64,000 bases of DNA from an uncultured Pelagibacteraceae bacterium (lineage in GTDB: Bacteria > Pseudomonadota > Alphaproteobacteria > Pelagibacterales > Pelagibacteraceae), in contig CACCHS010000001.1 of assembly GCA_902545825.1 (NCBI GenBank), forward strand, positions 18,434 to 82,433. Reading direction: 5' to 3'. The position numbers were made by a program, and so were the translations under genes. Shown one piece after another: positions 1-9,734 of the stretch. A model generated the notes under the pieces. It did not search any database. It worked only from the letters and a program-made list of their open reading frames with translations, and was not told where the DNA came from. Every line of letters starts with the position of its first letter. Position 1 is the stretch's first letter.

Positions 1-821
1 GCGAAAAGATCTCCAGCACCTGTTAGATCAACAATTTTTAGGCCTTTTTGTACACCACACTCAACAATTTCTTTTCCATTAATAGCTACCGCACCTTTTT
101 CACCTCTAGTTAATACGATTATTTTATTAAGCGATTTTGAAAAATTTATTACTTCATCAAAAGATTTTGCATTTATTAAAGACATAATTTCTTGCTCATT
201 GGCGAATGTTATATCTATTTTATTTTTTACTAACTCTAAAAAATGAGGTTTATGTCGATCGACACAAAATTGATCTGATAAAGACATCGCTACTTTGTTT
301 GCGCTGAGAATTGCTTTTTCAAAAGCTTTTTTTGGTTCTCCTTCGTCCCACAGATATCCCTCTAAAAGGATTGTTTGACTTTGTTTAATTGCATCTGAAT
401 TAACATCATTTTCATTTATTTTACCCGCTGTTCCTAAAAAAGTGCACATTGTTCTTTCTGAGTCTGGAGTAACTAAAATTAAGCAAGTTCCAGTGGGCAA
501 ATCTTCTTTTTTCTTTGAGTAAAAATATTTAACATTTTCTTGCTTCAGACCATCCTCATATTTACTGCCAAGTTCATCGTCATTAACCTTGCCAATAAAT
601 CCAACCTCGTTTCCAAGTTGCGATAATCCAACAATAGAATTTGCAACTGATCCACCCGAAACTGTTTTTTCTATTTTAAGATTTGAGAGTAATTTTTTGA
701 ACTCGCTTTCATTAAATATGAGTTTCATAGTGCTTTTTGTTAATTCATTTTTAGTTATAAAGTCATCTCCAACTTTACAAATCACGTCTACTATTGCGTT
801 TCCTATACCTAAAATTTTCAT
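1..821 (-). CDS. PfkB-family carbohydrate/adenosine kinase (partial, C-terminus outside window)
   Basis: Minus-strand reading starts MKILGIGNAIVDVICKVGDD and contains the PfkB signature DLTGAGDLFA at the window edge. Confidence 0.85.
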   Translation of the reverse strand, partial: MKILGIGNAIVDVICKVGDDFITKNELTKSTMKLIFNESEFKKLLSNLKIEKTVSGGSVANSIVGLSQLGNEVGFIGKVNDDELGSKYEDGLKQENVKYFYSKKKEDLPTGTCLILVTPDSERTMCTFLGTAGKINENDVNSDAIKQSQTILLEGYLWDEGEPKKAFEKAILSANKVAMSLSDQFCVDRHKPHFLELVKNKIDITFANEQEIMSLINAKSFDEVINFSKSLNKIIVLTRGEKGAVAINGKEIVECGVQKGLKIVDLTGAGDLF

Positions 822-822
822 A

Positions 823-1476
823 TCAAGCTTTCTTAGTTTTGATTGGTTTTTTTCTATTAGGATAACAACTAGTACAAATTTTACAAGTTATTCCGAAGCA
901 TTCTCTAGCTCTACAATACTCTCTCCCATAGAAAATTATTTGAAGATGTAATTTATTCCAATATTTCATTGGAAATACTCTTTTAAGATCTTTTTCTGTT
1001 TGAACAACGTTTTTACCATTAGTAAGTCCCCATCTTTGTGCTAGTCGGTGAATATGAGTATCGACAGGAAAAGCTGGATGACCAAAACCTTGTGCCATCA
1101 CAACGCTTGCAGTTTTGTGTCCAACACCTGGAAGTTCCTCCAATTCCTTAAAAGTTTTAGGTACTTTGCCTTTATACTTTTCAACTAAGGTTTTTGAGAG
1201 ATTATATATACTCTTCGCTTTTATTCTAAATATTCCAATACTTCTGATTAATCTTTCAATTTTTTTTCTTCCCAATTTCACAAAATGTTCAGGTTTATTA
1301 TACTTTGGATAAATATTTTTAGTTACATTATTAACATTTACATCAGTACATTGAGCTGAGAGTAAAACCGATACTAATAAAGTAAAATTATTTCTATGTT
1401 TTAGAGGTACGGATGTTTTTGGATAAATCTTATTTAATGTTTTAAGTATTATTTTAACTTTGCTTGCTTCATTCAT
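823..1476 (-). CDS. nth: Endonuclease III
   Basis: HhH motif LPGVGHKTASVV, VDTHIHRLAQRWGL, C-terminal Cys cluster. Confidence 0.93.
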   Translation of the reverse strand: MNEASKVKIILKTLNKIYPKTSVPLKHRNNFTLLVSVLLSAQCTDVNVNNVTKNIYPKYNKPEHFVKLGRKKIERLIRSIGIFRIKAKSIYNLSKTLVEKYKGKVPKTFKELEELPGVGHKTASVVMAQGFGHPAFPVDTHIHRLAQRWGLTNGKNVVQTEKDLKRVFPMKYWNKLHLQIIFYGREYCRARECFGITCKICTSCYPNRKKPIKTKKA

Positions 1477-1479
1477 TAA

Positions 1480-2256
1480 CTATTTAAAATTTAAAACATC
1501 TCTCATTGAATAAAGACCTGGTTTTTTATTTGTAAGCCATTTTGCAGCAGTTAACGCTCCCTCAGAGTATAAAGCTCTGTCAAATGCTTCATGATTTAGA
1601 GTTATTATTTCTTTTCCACTTGAAAATTTTACCTCATGTTCACCCACAACTTCGCCTTTTCTTAGTGAATTAAAATTGATTTTTTTTGAGTAAGGAAATG
1701 TTTTTTTGTTAAAATATTTTTTGCCCATTATTTTATATAAATTTTTCCCTTTACCATCAGCAATACCTTTACCAAGCATTAAAGCTGTACCAGACGGATG
1801 ATCTTTTTTATGTTTATGATGAACTTCAAAAACCTTACTTAGAAAATTGTTTCCTAGTGACTTTGATGTAATTTCGGTTAAATACATTAAAAGATTTATA
1901 CCTAAACTCATATTACCAGCCTTTAAAATTGGTATTTTTTTTGAGTATTTTTTAATCAATTCTTCCTCTTTTTTGCTAAATCCAGTGGTTCCTATTACTA
2001 CTCTTTTTTTAAGCTTTTGAGCTATTTTAAGAACTTCAAAAGTGCACTTAGGAACTGTGAAATCAATTATTAAACTTACTTTTTTAAATGAGTTTAAATC
2101 ATTCAAGCTTGGTTTAATGCCTGAAATTTTTTTTTTAATTAATCGACTTTCAGTAAGAGTGACAAGCTTAAATACCTTATCTGATTTAGCAGATTTAATG
2201 AGCTGTTGACCCATTCTACCTAAACAACCTGTTATAGCTAAATTAATTTTTTTCAT
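1480..2256 (-). CDS. dapB: 4-hydroxy-tetrahydrodipicolinate reductase; start trimmed to MKKINLAITGCLGRMGQ
   Basis: GCLGRMGQ nucleotide-binding motif, EVHHKHKKDHPSGTA; the listed ORF start is extended upstream. Confidence 0.92.
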   Translation of the reverse strand: MKKINLAITGCLGRMGQQLIKSAKSDKVFKLVTLTESRLIKKKISGIKPSLNDLNSFKKVSLIIDFTVPKCTFEVLKIAQKLKKRVVIGTTGFSKKEEELIKKYSKKIPILKAGNMSLGINLLMYLTEITSKSLGNNFLSKVFEVHHKHKKDHPSGTALMLGKGIADGKGKNLYKIMGKKYFNKKTFPYSKKINFNSLRKGEVVGEHEVKFSSGKEIITLNHEAFDRALYSEGALTAAKWLTNKKPGLYSMRDVLNFK

Positions 2257-2423
2257 TTGAAGATAAGATAAGAAAGTATCACAACTGATAATACAATTAT
2301 AGCCCAAATACCTAAGTTTTTAAAAAATAACTTTTTTTTTGAATTGGAGCTAATGAAACCTGGAAGAACTAGGAATAAAACTGCAATTAAAGCTATTGCT
2401 GGAACTATTTCCTCTAAACCCAT
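2253..2423 (-). CDS. Small membrane protein, 56 aa (MGLEEIVPAIALIAVLFLVLPGFISSNSKKKLFFKNLGIWAIIVLSVVILSYLIFK)
   Basis: Not in ORF track; two hydrophobic segments; TGA overlaps dapB ATG (ATGA). Confidence 0.65.
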   Translation of the reverse strand: MGLEEIVPAIALIAVLFLVLPGFISSNSKKKLFFKNLGIWAIIVLSVVILSYLIFK

Positions 2424-2426
2424 AAT

Positions 2427-3551
2427 TTAATTTTTCCAAAAACTTTTTGCTTTTTGGAAGAATTTTTTAATACTTGGGTTTGATTTTTCATTTTCAATTT
2501 CTCTAAATTTTTCAAGTAACTCTTTCTGCTCTCTGTTTAAAGAAATAGGTACTTCAGTATTAACTTGGATATAAAGATCTCCATTTCCGCTGCCTCTCAT
2601 ATAAGGCATACCTTTACCCTTTAATCTAAACTGTTTACCACTTTGTGTTCCAGCTGGTATTTTTATTTTTGCTTTACCACCATCTATTGTAGGAATTTCT
2701 ATTGAGGTACCAAGAGCAGCATCTGCAATTGATATTGGACATTCAAAAAATAAATTTTCATCCGATCTTTTGAATAAGTCGTGAGAGTAAACATTTATAA
2801 ATAGATATAAATCTCCACTTCCAGCTCCCTTAGTTCCTGCTTCTCCCTTCCCTGAAAGTCTTATTCTCGTTCCATCATCAACTCCTTTTGGGATTGTAAC
2901 TGACAATCTTTTAGATGCTTGTCTTTTTCCTTGTCCACTACACTCTGAACACGGATTTGTTATTTGTTCACCAGAACCTGAGCATTGAGGGCATGTTTGC
3001 TGGACAGTAAAAAATCCCTGACTTGATCGCACTTGACCGTGACCTCCACACATTGAACATGAGCTTGCATTTGTCCCAGGTTTAGATCCAGAACCTTTAC
3101 AAGTGTTACATTTTTCAGATGTTGAAAATTTTATATCCTGTTTTTTACCAGAATATGCTTCTTCTAATGTTATAGATAAATCATATCTAAGATCTGAGCC
3201 TCTATTATTTGATCTTCTAGATCTTCTGCCGCCACCGAAACCCTCTCCAAAAAAGTCTTCAAAAATATCTGAAAAGCTACTAGAGAAATCAAAATTTCCA
3301 AACCCTCCTCTGCCTCCTCCACCATTTTCAAACGCTGCGTGACCAAAATTATCATAATTTTGCTTTCTCTCAGCATTTGATAAAATATGATACGCTTCCG
3401 AAGCTTCTTTAAATTTCTCCTCAGAAGCCTTATCACCTTTATTTTTATCAGGATGATATTTAACCGCTAATTTACGATAAGCTGATTTAATTTGGTCCGC
3501 TGACGCACTTTTATTAATGCCTAAGACTTCGTAGTAATCTCTTTTTGCCAT
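2427..3551 (-). CDS. dnaJ: Chaperone DnaJ
   Basis: J domain with HPD, four CxxCxGxG-type zinc repeats. Confidence 0.98.
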   Translation of the reverse strand: MAKRDYYEVLGINKSASADQIKSAYRKLAVKYHPDKNKGDKASEEKFKEASEAYHILSNAERKQNYDNFGHAAFENGGGGRGGFGNFDFSSSFSDIFEDFFGEGFGGGRRSRRSNNRGSDLRYDLSITLEEAYSGKKQDIKFSTSEKCNTCKGSGSKPGTNASSCSMCGGHGQVRSSQGFFTVQQTCPQCSGSGEQITNPCSECSGQGKRQASKRLSVTIPKGVDDGTRIRLSGKGEAGTKGAGSGDLYLFINVYSHDLFKRSDENLFFECPISIADAALGTSIEIPTIDGGKAKIKIPAGTQSGKQFRLKGKGMPYMRGSGNGDLYIQVNTEVPISLNREQKELLEKFREIENEKSNPSIKKFFQKAKSFWKN

Positions 3552-3581
3552 AAATAATTATAGACAAATAGTTGTAAAAAC

Positions 3582-5507
3582 TTACGCGCTTTTTTCTTTA
3601 TTCTCGTCTTTTACTTCTTCAAAGTCTGCATCAACAACGTTATCGTCTTTTTTTCCTTCTGGTTTATTATCTTTTGGTGCATCTCCAGGTTTAGCACTTT
3701 GTTGGGATTTATAAATTGCTTCACCTAATTTCATTGAAGATTGAACTAATTCTTGTGTTTTCTTTTTAATTTCCTCAATATCTGTTCCTTTTAATGCATT
3801 TCTTAAATTAGAAGCAGCAGTTTCAATTGCTTTCTTGTCCGCTTCAGAAACTTTTGCCCCATGCTCTTTTAAATTTTTCTCTGTAGAGTGAATTAAAGTA
3901 TCTGCCTGGTTTCTAGCATCTACAGCTTCTCTTTTTTTCTTATCCGCATCTTTATTTGCTTCAGCTTCTTTTACCATTTTATTGATCTCTTCATCACTTA
4001 AACCACCAGATGCTTGTATCTGGATTTTTTGTTCTTTACCTGTACCTTTATCCTTAGCTGAAACATTCACAATTCCATTTGCGTCTATATCAAAAGTCAC
4101 TTCAATTTGAGGGACACCTCTAGGTGCTGGCGCTATACCAACTAATTCAAAGTTACCTAAAATTTTATTATCTGCAGCCATTTCTCTTTCACCTTGCAAT
4201 ACTCTTATAGATACCGCTGGCTGGTTGTCCTCTGCAGTAGAAAATACCTGGCTTTTCTTTGTTGGAATAGTAGTATTTTTATCAATCAATTTAGTAGATA
4301 CACCACCTAATGTTTCAATACCTAGTGATAAAGGAGTGACATCTAATAAAAGTACATCTTTTACATCACCTTGAAGAACACCTGCTTGTATTGCGGCTCC
4401 CATAGCGACTACTTCGTCAGGATTAACTGATTTATTTGGTTCTTTACCAAAAAAGTTTTTTACCTCCTCAACAACTTTCGGCATTCTCGTCATTCCTCCG
4501 ACTAATACTACCTCATCAATTTCACCAGCTGATAATCCAGCATCTTTAAGAGCGGTCTTACAAGGAGGAATAGTTCTCGTAATAAGTTCTTCAACTAAAG
4601 CCTCAAGTTTTGCTCTAGTCATTTTTAAATTTATATGTTTTGGACCAGTTTTGTCAGCAGTTATGAACGGCAAATTTATTTCAGTTTGTGTTGCTGAGGA
4701 TAATTCTATTTTAGCTTTTTCAGCTGCCTCTTTTAATCTCTGTAGTGCTAGTTTATCTGATTTTAAATCTATACCATTTTCTTTTTTGAATTCATTTAAT
4801 AAGTAATCAACAATAGTATTGTCAAAATCCTCACCACCTAAAAAAGTATCTCCATTTGTAGATTTTACCTCAAATACCCCATCACCTAATTCTAGAATTG
4901 ACACATCGAATGTACCTCCACCCAAGTCGTAAACAGCAATTTTTTTATTTTGTTTTTTTTTATCTAAGCCATAAGCTAGTGAGGCAGCGGTTGGTTCATT
5001 TATAATTCTTAAAACTTCTAAACCAGCAATTTTTCCAGCATCTTTTGTTGCCTGTCTTTGAGCATCATTAAAGTATGCAGGAACTGTTATGACAGCTTTG
5101 GAGACCTCTTGTCCCAAATATTTTTCTGCTGTTTCCTTCATTTTCTGTAGTACAAATGCTGAAATTTGAGAAGGTGAATATTTTTTTCCCTTAGACTCAA
5201 TCCATGCATCGCCTTTATCAGAATTAATAATTTTAAAAGGTGCAGTTTCTAAATCTTTTTTCACAGTTGGATCTTCAAAGTTTCTTCCAATCAATCTTTT
5301 AACTGCAAAAATTGTATTTTCAGGGTTTGTAACTGCCTGTCTTTTAGCTGGCTGTCCTATTAACTTTTCTTCAGTGTCGGTAAAAGCGACTACCGAGGGA
5401 GTAGTTCTAGCTCCTTCTGCATTTTCTAATACTTTAGCTTGAGTACCATCCATTATGGCCACACAAGAGTTTGTTGTTCCTAAGTCTATTCCAATTACTT
5501 TGCTCAT
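3582..5507 (-). CDS. dnaK: Chaperone DnaK (Hsp70)
   Basis: [25 protein letters not shown]. Confidence 0.99.
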   Translation of the reverse strand: MSKVIGIDLGTTNSCVAIMDGTQAKVLENAEGARTTPSVVAFTDTEEKLIGQPAKRQAVTNPENTIFAVKRLIGRNFEDPTVKKDLETAPFKIINSDKGDAWIESKGKKYSPSQISAFVLQKMKETAEKYLGQEVSKAVITVPAYFNDAQRQATKDAGKIAGLEVLRIINEPTAASLAYGLDKKKQNKKIAVYDLGGGTFDVSILELGDGVFEVKSTNGDTFLGGEDFDNTIVDYLLNEFKKENGIDLKSDKLALQRLKEAAEKAKIELSSATQTEINLPFITADKTGPKHINLKMTRAKLEALVEELITRTIPPCKTALKDAGLSAGEIDEVVLVGGMTRMPKVVEEVKNFFGKEPNKSVNPDEVVAMGAAIQAGVLQGDVKDVLLLDVTPLSLGIETLGGVSTKLIDKNTTIPTKKSQVFSTAEDNQPAVSIRVLQGEREMAADNKILGNFELVGIAPAPRGVPQIEVTFDIDANGIVNVSAKDKGTGKEQKIQIQASGGLSDEEINKMVKEAEANKDADKKKREAVDARNQADTLIHSTEKNLKEHGAKVSEADKKAIETAASNLRNALKGTDIEEIKKKTQELVQSSMKLGEAIYKSQQSAKPGDAPKDNKPEGKKDDNVVDADFEEVKDENKEKSA

Positions 5508-5528
5508 AAATTTTTAATAATGAAACTC

Positions 5529-5556
5529 ATATAGGAGTTATTTTTTAATCTACAAG
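5529..5556 (-). promoter_or_regulatory. Candidate heat-shock (RpoH/sigma32-type) promoter of dnaK
   Basis: On minus strand CTTGTA (5556-5551), 15-nt spacer, CCTATAT (5535-5529); compare CTTGAA-N13-17-CCCATNT; 22 nt before dnaK ATG. Confidence 0.5.
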
Positions 5557-5567
5557 CTTTGAACTCC

Positions 5568-6194
5568 CTATTTTTTGTCATTATTTACCTCTTTTTGTTC
5601 ATTTTTTTCTGAATTTTCATTACTTTTTTGGGTTTTTTTAGATACACAAACTAAAGCTGGTCTTAAAAGCCTATCCTTCATCATAAAACCTTTTTGAATT
5701 TCTTGAACTATTGTGCCTGGATCTTTCGCGTCATCTTCAACCTCCATCATTGCTTGATGAAAATTCGGATCAAGTTTTTCTTTGATTGACTTAATGACTT
5801 CAATATTATTTTTTTTTAGAATGGATAACATATCTTTATTGATGATCTCCAAATGCTCTATAATTTTTTTTAAAGCTTCGGTATTTTTTAATTCGTTATC
5901 ATTTTGAAGAGCTACTTTTGATCTTTCTAAATTATCAATTAAATTCAAAGATTCTCTTGCAAAAGAAAAACCACCGTATTCAAAGGCCTCTTCTTTTTCT
6001 TTTTCATATCTTCTTCTCTGATTTTCCATATCTGCATATATTCTTGTAACCTTATCTTCTAGATCTTTAATTTTCTCTTCGGGAGTTTGTTGTTTTTTAA
6101 CTTCTTTCTCTTCAGAATTTTTAATTTCAGATTTATCTTTAATGACTTCTTCAGTATTATTTTGGTCTTTATTTCCAATTTCTTCTTTTTCCAT
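5568..6194 (-). CDS. grpE: Nucleotide exchange factor GrpE
   Basis: GrpE-like coiled coil and DPNFHQAMMEV motif; adjacent to dnaK. Confidence 0.95.
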   Translation of the reverse strand: MEKEEIGNKDQNNTEEVIKDKSEIKNSEEKEVKKQQTPEEKIKDLEDKVTRIYADMENQRRRYEKEKEEAFEYGGFSFARESLNLIDNLERSKVALQNDNELKNTEALKKIIEHLEIINKDMLSILKKNNIEVIKSIKEKLDPNFHQAMMEVEDDAKDPGTIVQEIQKGFMMKDRLLRPALVCVSKKTQKSNENSEKNEQKEVNNDKK

Positions 6195-6230
6195 AATAAT
6201 CTATATGGTAAGAAAATATTAAATTACTAG

Positions 6231-6833
6231 ATGAAAATTAAAAAAATTACTGAAGTTCTTATAGGATCAAATAATAAAGGAAAAGTAAGGGAAATTAGGG
6301 CTTTACTTCCAAAAAAAGTAAAGATTTTTACAACAAGCTCTTTTAATTTACCTAGTCCAAAAGAAACTGGGAAAACTTTTTTACAGAATTCATTAATTAA
6401 GGCTAGATATTTTTCTAAAAAATCAAAAAAAATTTGTATAGCTGATGATTCAGGTCTTGAAATTGATCTTTTAGACAAATCACCAGGCATATACTCAGCA
6501 AGATGGGGAGGCAAAAAAAATAATTTTAATCTTGCTATTAAAAAAGTTTACAGAAAACTAAATCAAAAAAATAAATTTTGGAAAAAGAAAAAAATTAAGG
6601 CAAGGTTTATTTGCGCTATCACAATATATGGTAAAAATTTTAAAACATTTCAATCAATTGGAAAAGTAGATGGAAAAATATCAAATTTTAAAAAGGGAAA
6701 AAACGGCTTTGGTTATGATCCAATTTTTATCCCAAATGGAAAAAAAATTACTTTTGGTCAAATGAAACCATCATTAAAATTCAAAATTGACCATAGGTCA
6801 AAAGCTTTTAAAAAGATTAGAAAATTTTTTTAA
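6231..6833 (+). CDS. rdgB: XTP/dITP diphosphatase (RdgB/HAM1)
   Basis: GSNNKGKVREI, ADDSGLEIDLL, GFGYDPIF. Confidence 0.94.
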   Translation: MKIKKITEVLIGSNNKGKVREIRALLPKKVKIFTTSSFNLPSPKETGKTFLQNSLIKARYFSKKSKKICIADDSGLEIDLLDKSPGIYSARWGGKKNNFNLAIKKVYRKLNQKNKFWKKKKIKARFICAITIYGKNFKTFQSIGKVDGKISNFKKGKNGFGYDPIFIPNGKKITFGQMKPSLKFKIDHRSKAFKKIRKFF

Positions 6834-7968
6834 ACTTACCATCTTCTACGAGGTAAAATGTGAGAATATGATTAATCTTTTGATTATTTATTTCAAATAC
6901 CCCTGATACGCCTTTAAATCTATTATCTTGAGTAAATAATTTGTTGTTAACTTCAAAATCATTTTTTAAAAGTAAATAGTAAATTAATCCAATCAAATCA
7001 TATCCAAGAATTCCTATTTGACTGGGACTTTCATTATAAATTTTCTTATAATCATCCCTAAAACTAAAGTAATTTTCTCTATTAATTGAAGGGAATGCAA
7101 TTGGTTGTGATGTTTTTTCTCTAAACAGAGTCTCATCAAACCACTGATTTAAAGATACAAAAGCAACTTTTTTTGGAGATACATCAGTATATAACAATGA
7201 TGTTGTGACACTTTTTAAACTTTCATTAAAGTCTGCAATTATAATTGAGTCATAACCAATTCTACCAAGAGTATCTTTTTTATTTAATATTTCGAGCTTT
7301 CTTTCCTTGTTATCTTCATCTGAGTTTTCAACTCTTTTTATTTCATCCTCAAGGTTCCTTTTTCTAATTTTATATCTTGTTACTTTTTCAATTTGTTTTG
7401 TAAGTTTAGTAGGTTCTGCATCGTAATAAAATATCTTTTTTGTTTTTAGTTTAGATTTAATTATCGCCTCCTCAACTTCCTCTTTAAAACTTTTTTTAGG
7501 TATCAAAACTAAAGTGCCATCTAAATCATTCATTTCAAGATATTTTTTAATTGCATCAAATTGAGATTTGGCATTAATGCCGGAGCTAATAACATTATTT
7601 GGATTACCAAGAATTTTATTTGTAAAAGATAAAAATGTAGCATCTTGAAATTTATCTAATTCTTTCAAATTTTTATTAAATACTGGGCCAATAAAAATTT
7701 TTGTTCCCTCAGAATATAGCTCATCTACAATTTTCAATGTTGTAGCTTGATCAGATTTTGTATCTCTTGGTACAACTAGCAATCTATCATTATTAATTTT
7801 ATTAATTCCTAGTCTTACAGACTGAATTATTGATTTGCCTACATACGATGACTCACCTGACAGTGGCACTAGTAAACCAATTTTAACAACTTCTTCAGAA
7901 CTTGCTGAATTAATTGAAACGATAAAAACAAATAAGATTTTCAGTATTTTTTTATTAAATTCTTTCAT
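6817..7968 (-). CDS. Penicillin-binding protein activator / periplasmic ligand-binding-like protein (LppC/LpoA-like)
   Basis: Signal peptide MKEFNKKILKILFVFIVSINSASS; VKIGLLVPLSGESSYVGKSI. Confidence 0.7.
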   Translation of the reverse strand: MKEFNKKILKILFVFIVSINSASSEEVVKIGLLVPLSGESSYVGKSIIQSVRLGINKINNDRLLVVPRDTKSDQATTLKIVDELYSEGTKIFIGPVFNKNLKELDKFQDATFLSFTNKILGNPNNVISSGINAKSQFDAIKKYLEMNDLDGTLVLIPKKSFKEEVEEAIIKSKLKTKKIFYYDAEPTKLTKQIEKVTRYKIRKRNLEDEIKRVENSDEDNKERKLEILNKKDTLGRIGYDSIIIADFNESLKSVTTSLLYTDVSPKKVAFVSLNQWFDETLFREKTSQPIAFPSINRENYFSFRDDYKKIYNESPSQIGILGYDLIGLIYYLLLKNDFEVNNKLFTQDNRFKGVSGVFEINNQKINHILTFYLVEDGKFKKIF

Positions 7969-7999
7969 TTTATTATGTTTATTATAATTATAATAAGTA

Positions 8000-8857
8000 A
8001 TGATTTCATTCACTGATTTTAACAAAAATAAGTTAGAAAATGGTCTTTATGTTGTTTCCACACCAATTGGCAATCTTTCTGATATTTCTTTTAGAGCAAT
8101 AGATGTTTTAAGCCAATCACACCTTATAGTTTGTGAAGATACAAGAGTTTCAAAAAAGTTACTAGAAAAATATAAGATTAAAAATAAACTTATATCAAAT
8201 CATAAATTTAATGAGAAAAAAAACATTGGAAAATTAATTGGTTTACTAAAGTCTGATAAAATTATTTCATTAATATCTGATGCTGGAACACCATGTGTTT
8301 CTGATCCTGGATCTGTCTTAGTAAATGAAGCGATTAAAGAAAATATAAAAATTTATAGTGTTCCAGGAGCCAGTTCTGTTGCGGCTGCTTTTTCAGTTAG
8401 TGGATTTACTGGTAAATATTTTTTTTATGGTTTTTTTCCAGAAAAGAAAAATGAATTAGAGAATGATTTTAAGACATTAGCAAATTTGAACTGTTCAATA
8501 GTTTTTTTTATATCTGCGAAAAAGTTTGATAAAAAGAAAACCGAAATTAAGAAATACTTTTCTAAAAGAAAACTTGTAATTTGTAAGGAAATAACAAAAT
8601 TATATGAGGAATATATTCGGTTCGATGTAATTGATATTGATAAAGTTAATATGAACCTTAAGGGTGAGATTACATTGGTTTTTTCTCCATTAGCTTCAGA
8701 CGACGAGAATTTTTTGGATGCTGAGGATAAGAAAAAAATTAAAAAATTAATTAAAAAATCTAGTATAAAAGATATAATAAAAATAATTAGTAAAAATAAA
8801 AAGATTTCCAAGAAAGAAATCTATAATTTTTGCTTAAATATAAAAAATGAAAGTTAA
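8000..8857 (+). CDS. rsmI: 16S rRNA (cytidine1402-2'-O)-methyltransferase
   Basis: GLYVVSTPIGNLSDISFRAI, EDTRVSKKLL, SDAGTPCVSDPG. Confidence 0.95.
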   Translation: MISFTDFNKNKLENGLYVVSTPIGNLSDISFRAIDVLSQSHLIVCEDTRVSKKLLEKYKIKNKLISNHKFNEKKNIGKLIGLLKSDKIISLISDAGTPCVSDPGSVLVNEAIKENIKIYSVPGASSVAAAFSVSGFTGKYFFYGFFPEKKNELENDFKTLANLNCSIVFFISAKKFDKKKTEIKKYFSKRKLVICKEITKLYEEYIRFDVIDIDKVNMNLKGEITLVFSPLASDDENFLDAEDKKKIKKLIKKSSIKDIIKIISKNKKISKKEIYNFCLNIKNES

Positions 8858-9440
8858 TATTACTTTTAAAATATTATTATTATTCTTAATAACGAGTTGT
8901 GTTGGTACATCTTCCCAAGGAATATTTGGAACTGGAGTAAGTGTGGCTTTAGATCCAAGATCAATAGGCACACAAATAGACGATAATATAATGCAAAAAA
9001 ATCTATCCTCAAGATTGCTTCTTAAAGATAAAAAATATGTTTTATCAATAAATACAAAAGTACTTGATGGCAGAATTTTTATTACTGGAAAAGTCGAAGA
9101 TCCTGAAGAAAAACTACAAATTACAAAAATGGCTTGGGAAACTAATGGTGTGAGATCAGTCAAAAATAATATAATCATTAAAGAGGAATTTAATTTTAAA
9201 CAATCAGCCAAAGATCTACTAATTACAAGCCAATTGAGAACTGCAATGATTGTAAACAAAAAAATTAAATCTACAAATTACAATATAGATACTTATAAAA
9301 AGAAAATTTATATATATGGTATTGCACAAGATAAGGATGAGATGAAACAAGTTATTCAAGAAGCTAAATCAATATTAGATGTAGATAAAGTCGTTGCCAG
9401 TATTCTATTAGTTGAGGATTTAAGAATACAAAAAAACTAA
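8847..9440 (+). CDS. BON-domain lipoprotein
   Basis: Lipobox LITSC; BON-like segments around GRIFITGKVEDPEEK and KKIYIYGIAQDKDE. Confidence 0.8.
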   Translation: MKVNITFKILLLFLITSCVGTSSQGIFGTGVSVALDPRSIGTQIDDNIMQKNLSSRLLLKDKKYVLSINTKVLDGRIFITGKVEDPEEKLQITKMAWETNGVRSVKNNIIIKEEFNFKQSAKDLLITSQLRTAMIVNKKIKSTNYNIDTYKKKIYIYGIAQDKDEMKQVIQEAKSILDVDKVVASILLVEDLRIQKN

Positions 9441-9730
9441 TTTAAAATTAAAAATAAAATTTTACTTATAAAAGACATAAAAATTATAAAACTTAGAAAA
9501 AAAATCCAATACATTATTGTAACTGCACGATTTCTTTTCCTTCTGAGTATTACGAAATTTTCATCATCTAAGTTTGAAATATCTCTTTTTCCTTTAACCG
9601 GATAATCGTAACTCCACCTCCAAATAGTATCGCCAAATCTCGCATCTAAATTATTAAAATATCTAATCCAAGCAGTAGCCCAAAGAAATGTAAAATATAA
9701 AATTATTAACAGCAATAATTCTGTTAACAT
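9437..9730 (-). CDS. Hypothetical membrane protein
   Basis: Intact ORF with N- and C-terminal hydrophobic segments filling the gap. Confidence 0.65.
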   Translation of the reverse strand: MLTELLLLIILYFTFLWATAWIRYFNNLDARFGDTIWRWSYDYPVKGKRDISNLDDENFVILRRKRNRAVTIMYWIFFLSFIIFMSFISKILFLILN

Positions 9731-9734
9731 TTTC

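Noticed and set aside
3103-3436. ORFs antisense or out of frame within dnaJ (3103-3342 +, 3170-3436 -)
   Set aside because: Overlap a full-length, well-conserved dnaJ; composition consistent with shadow ORFs
6195-6230. Heat-shock promoter upstream of grpE (CTAGTA-N16-CCATAT)
   Set aside because: -35 too degenerate in an AT-rich background to call
8425-9259. Minus-strand ORFs 8425-8811 and 8834-9259
   Set aside because: Antisense to rsmI and the BON lipoprotein, F/I/S-rich complements of AT-rich codons
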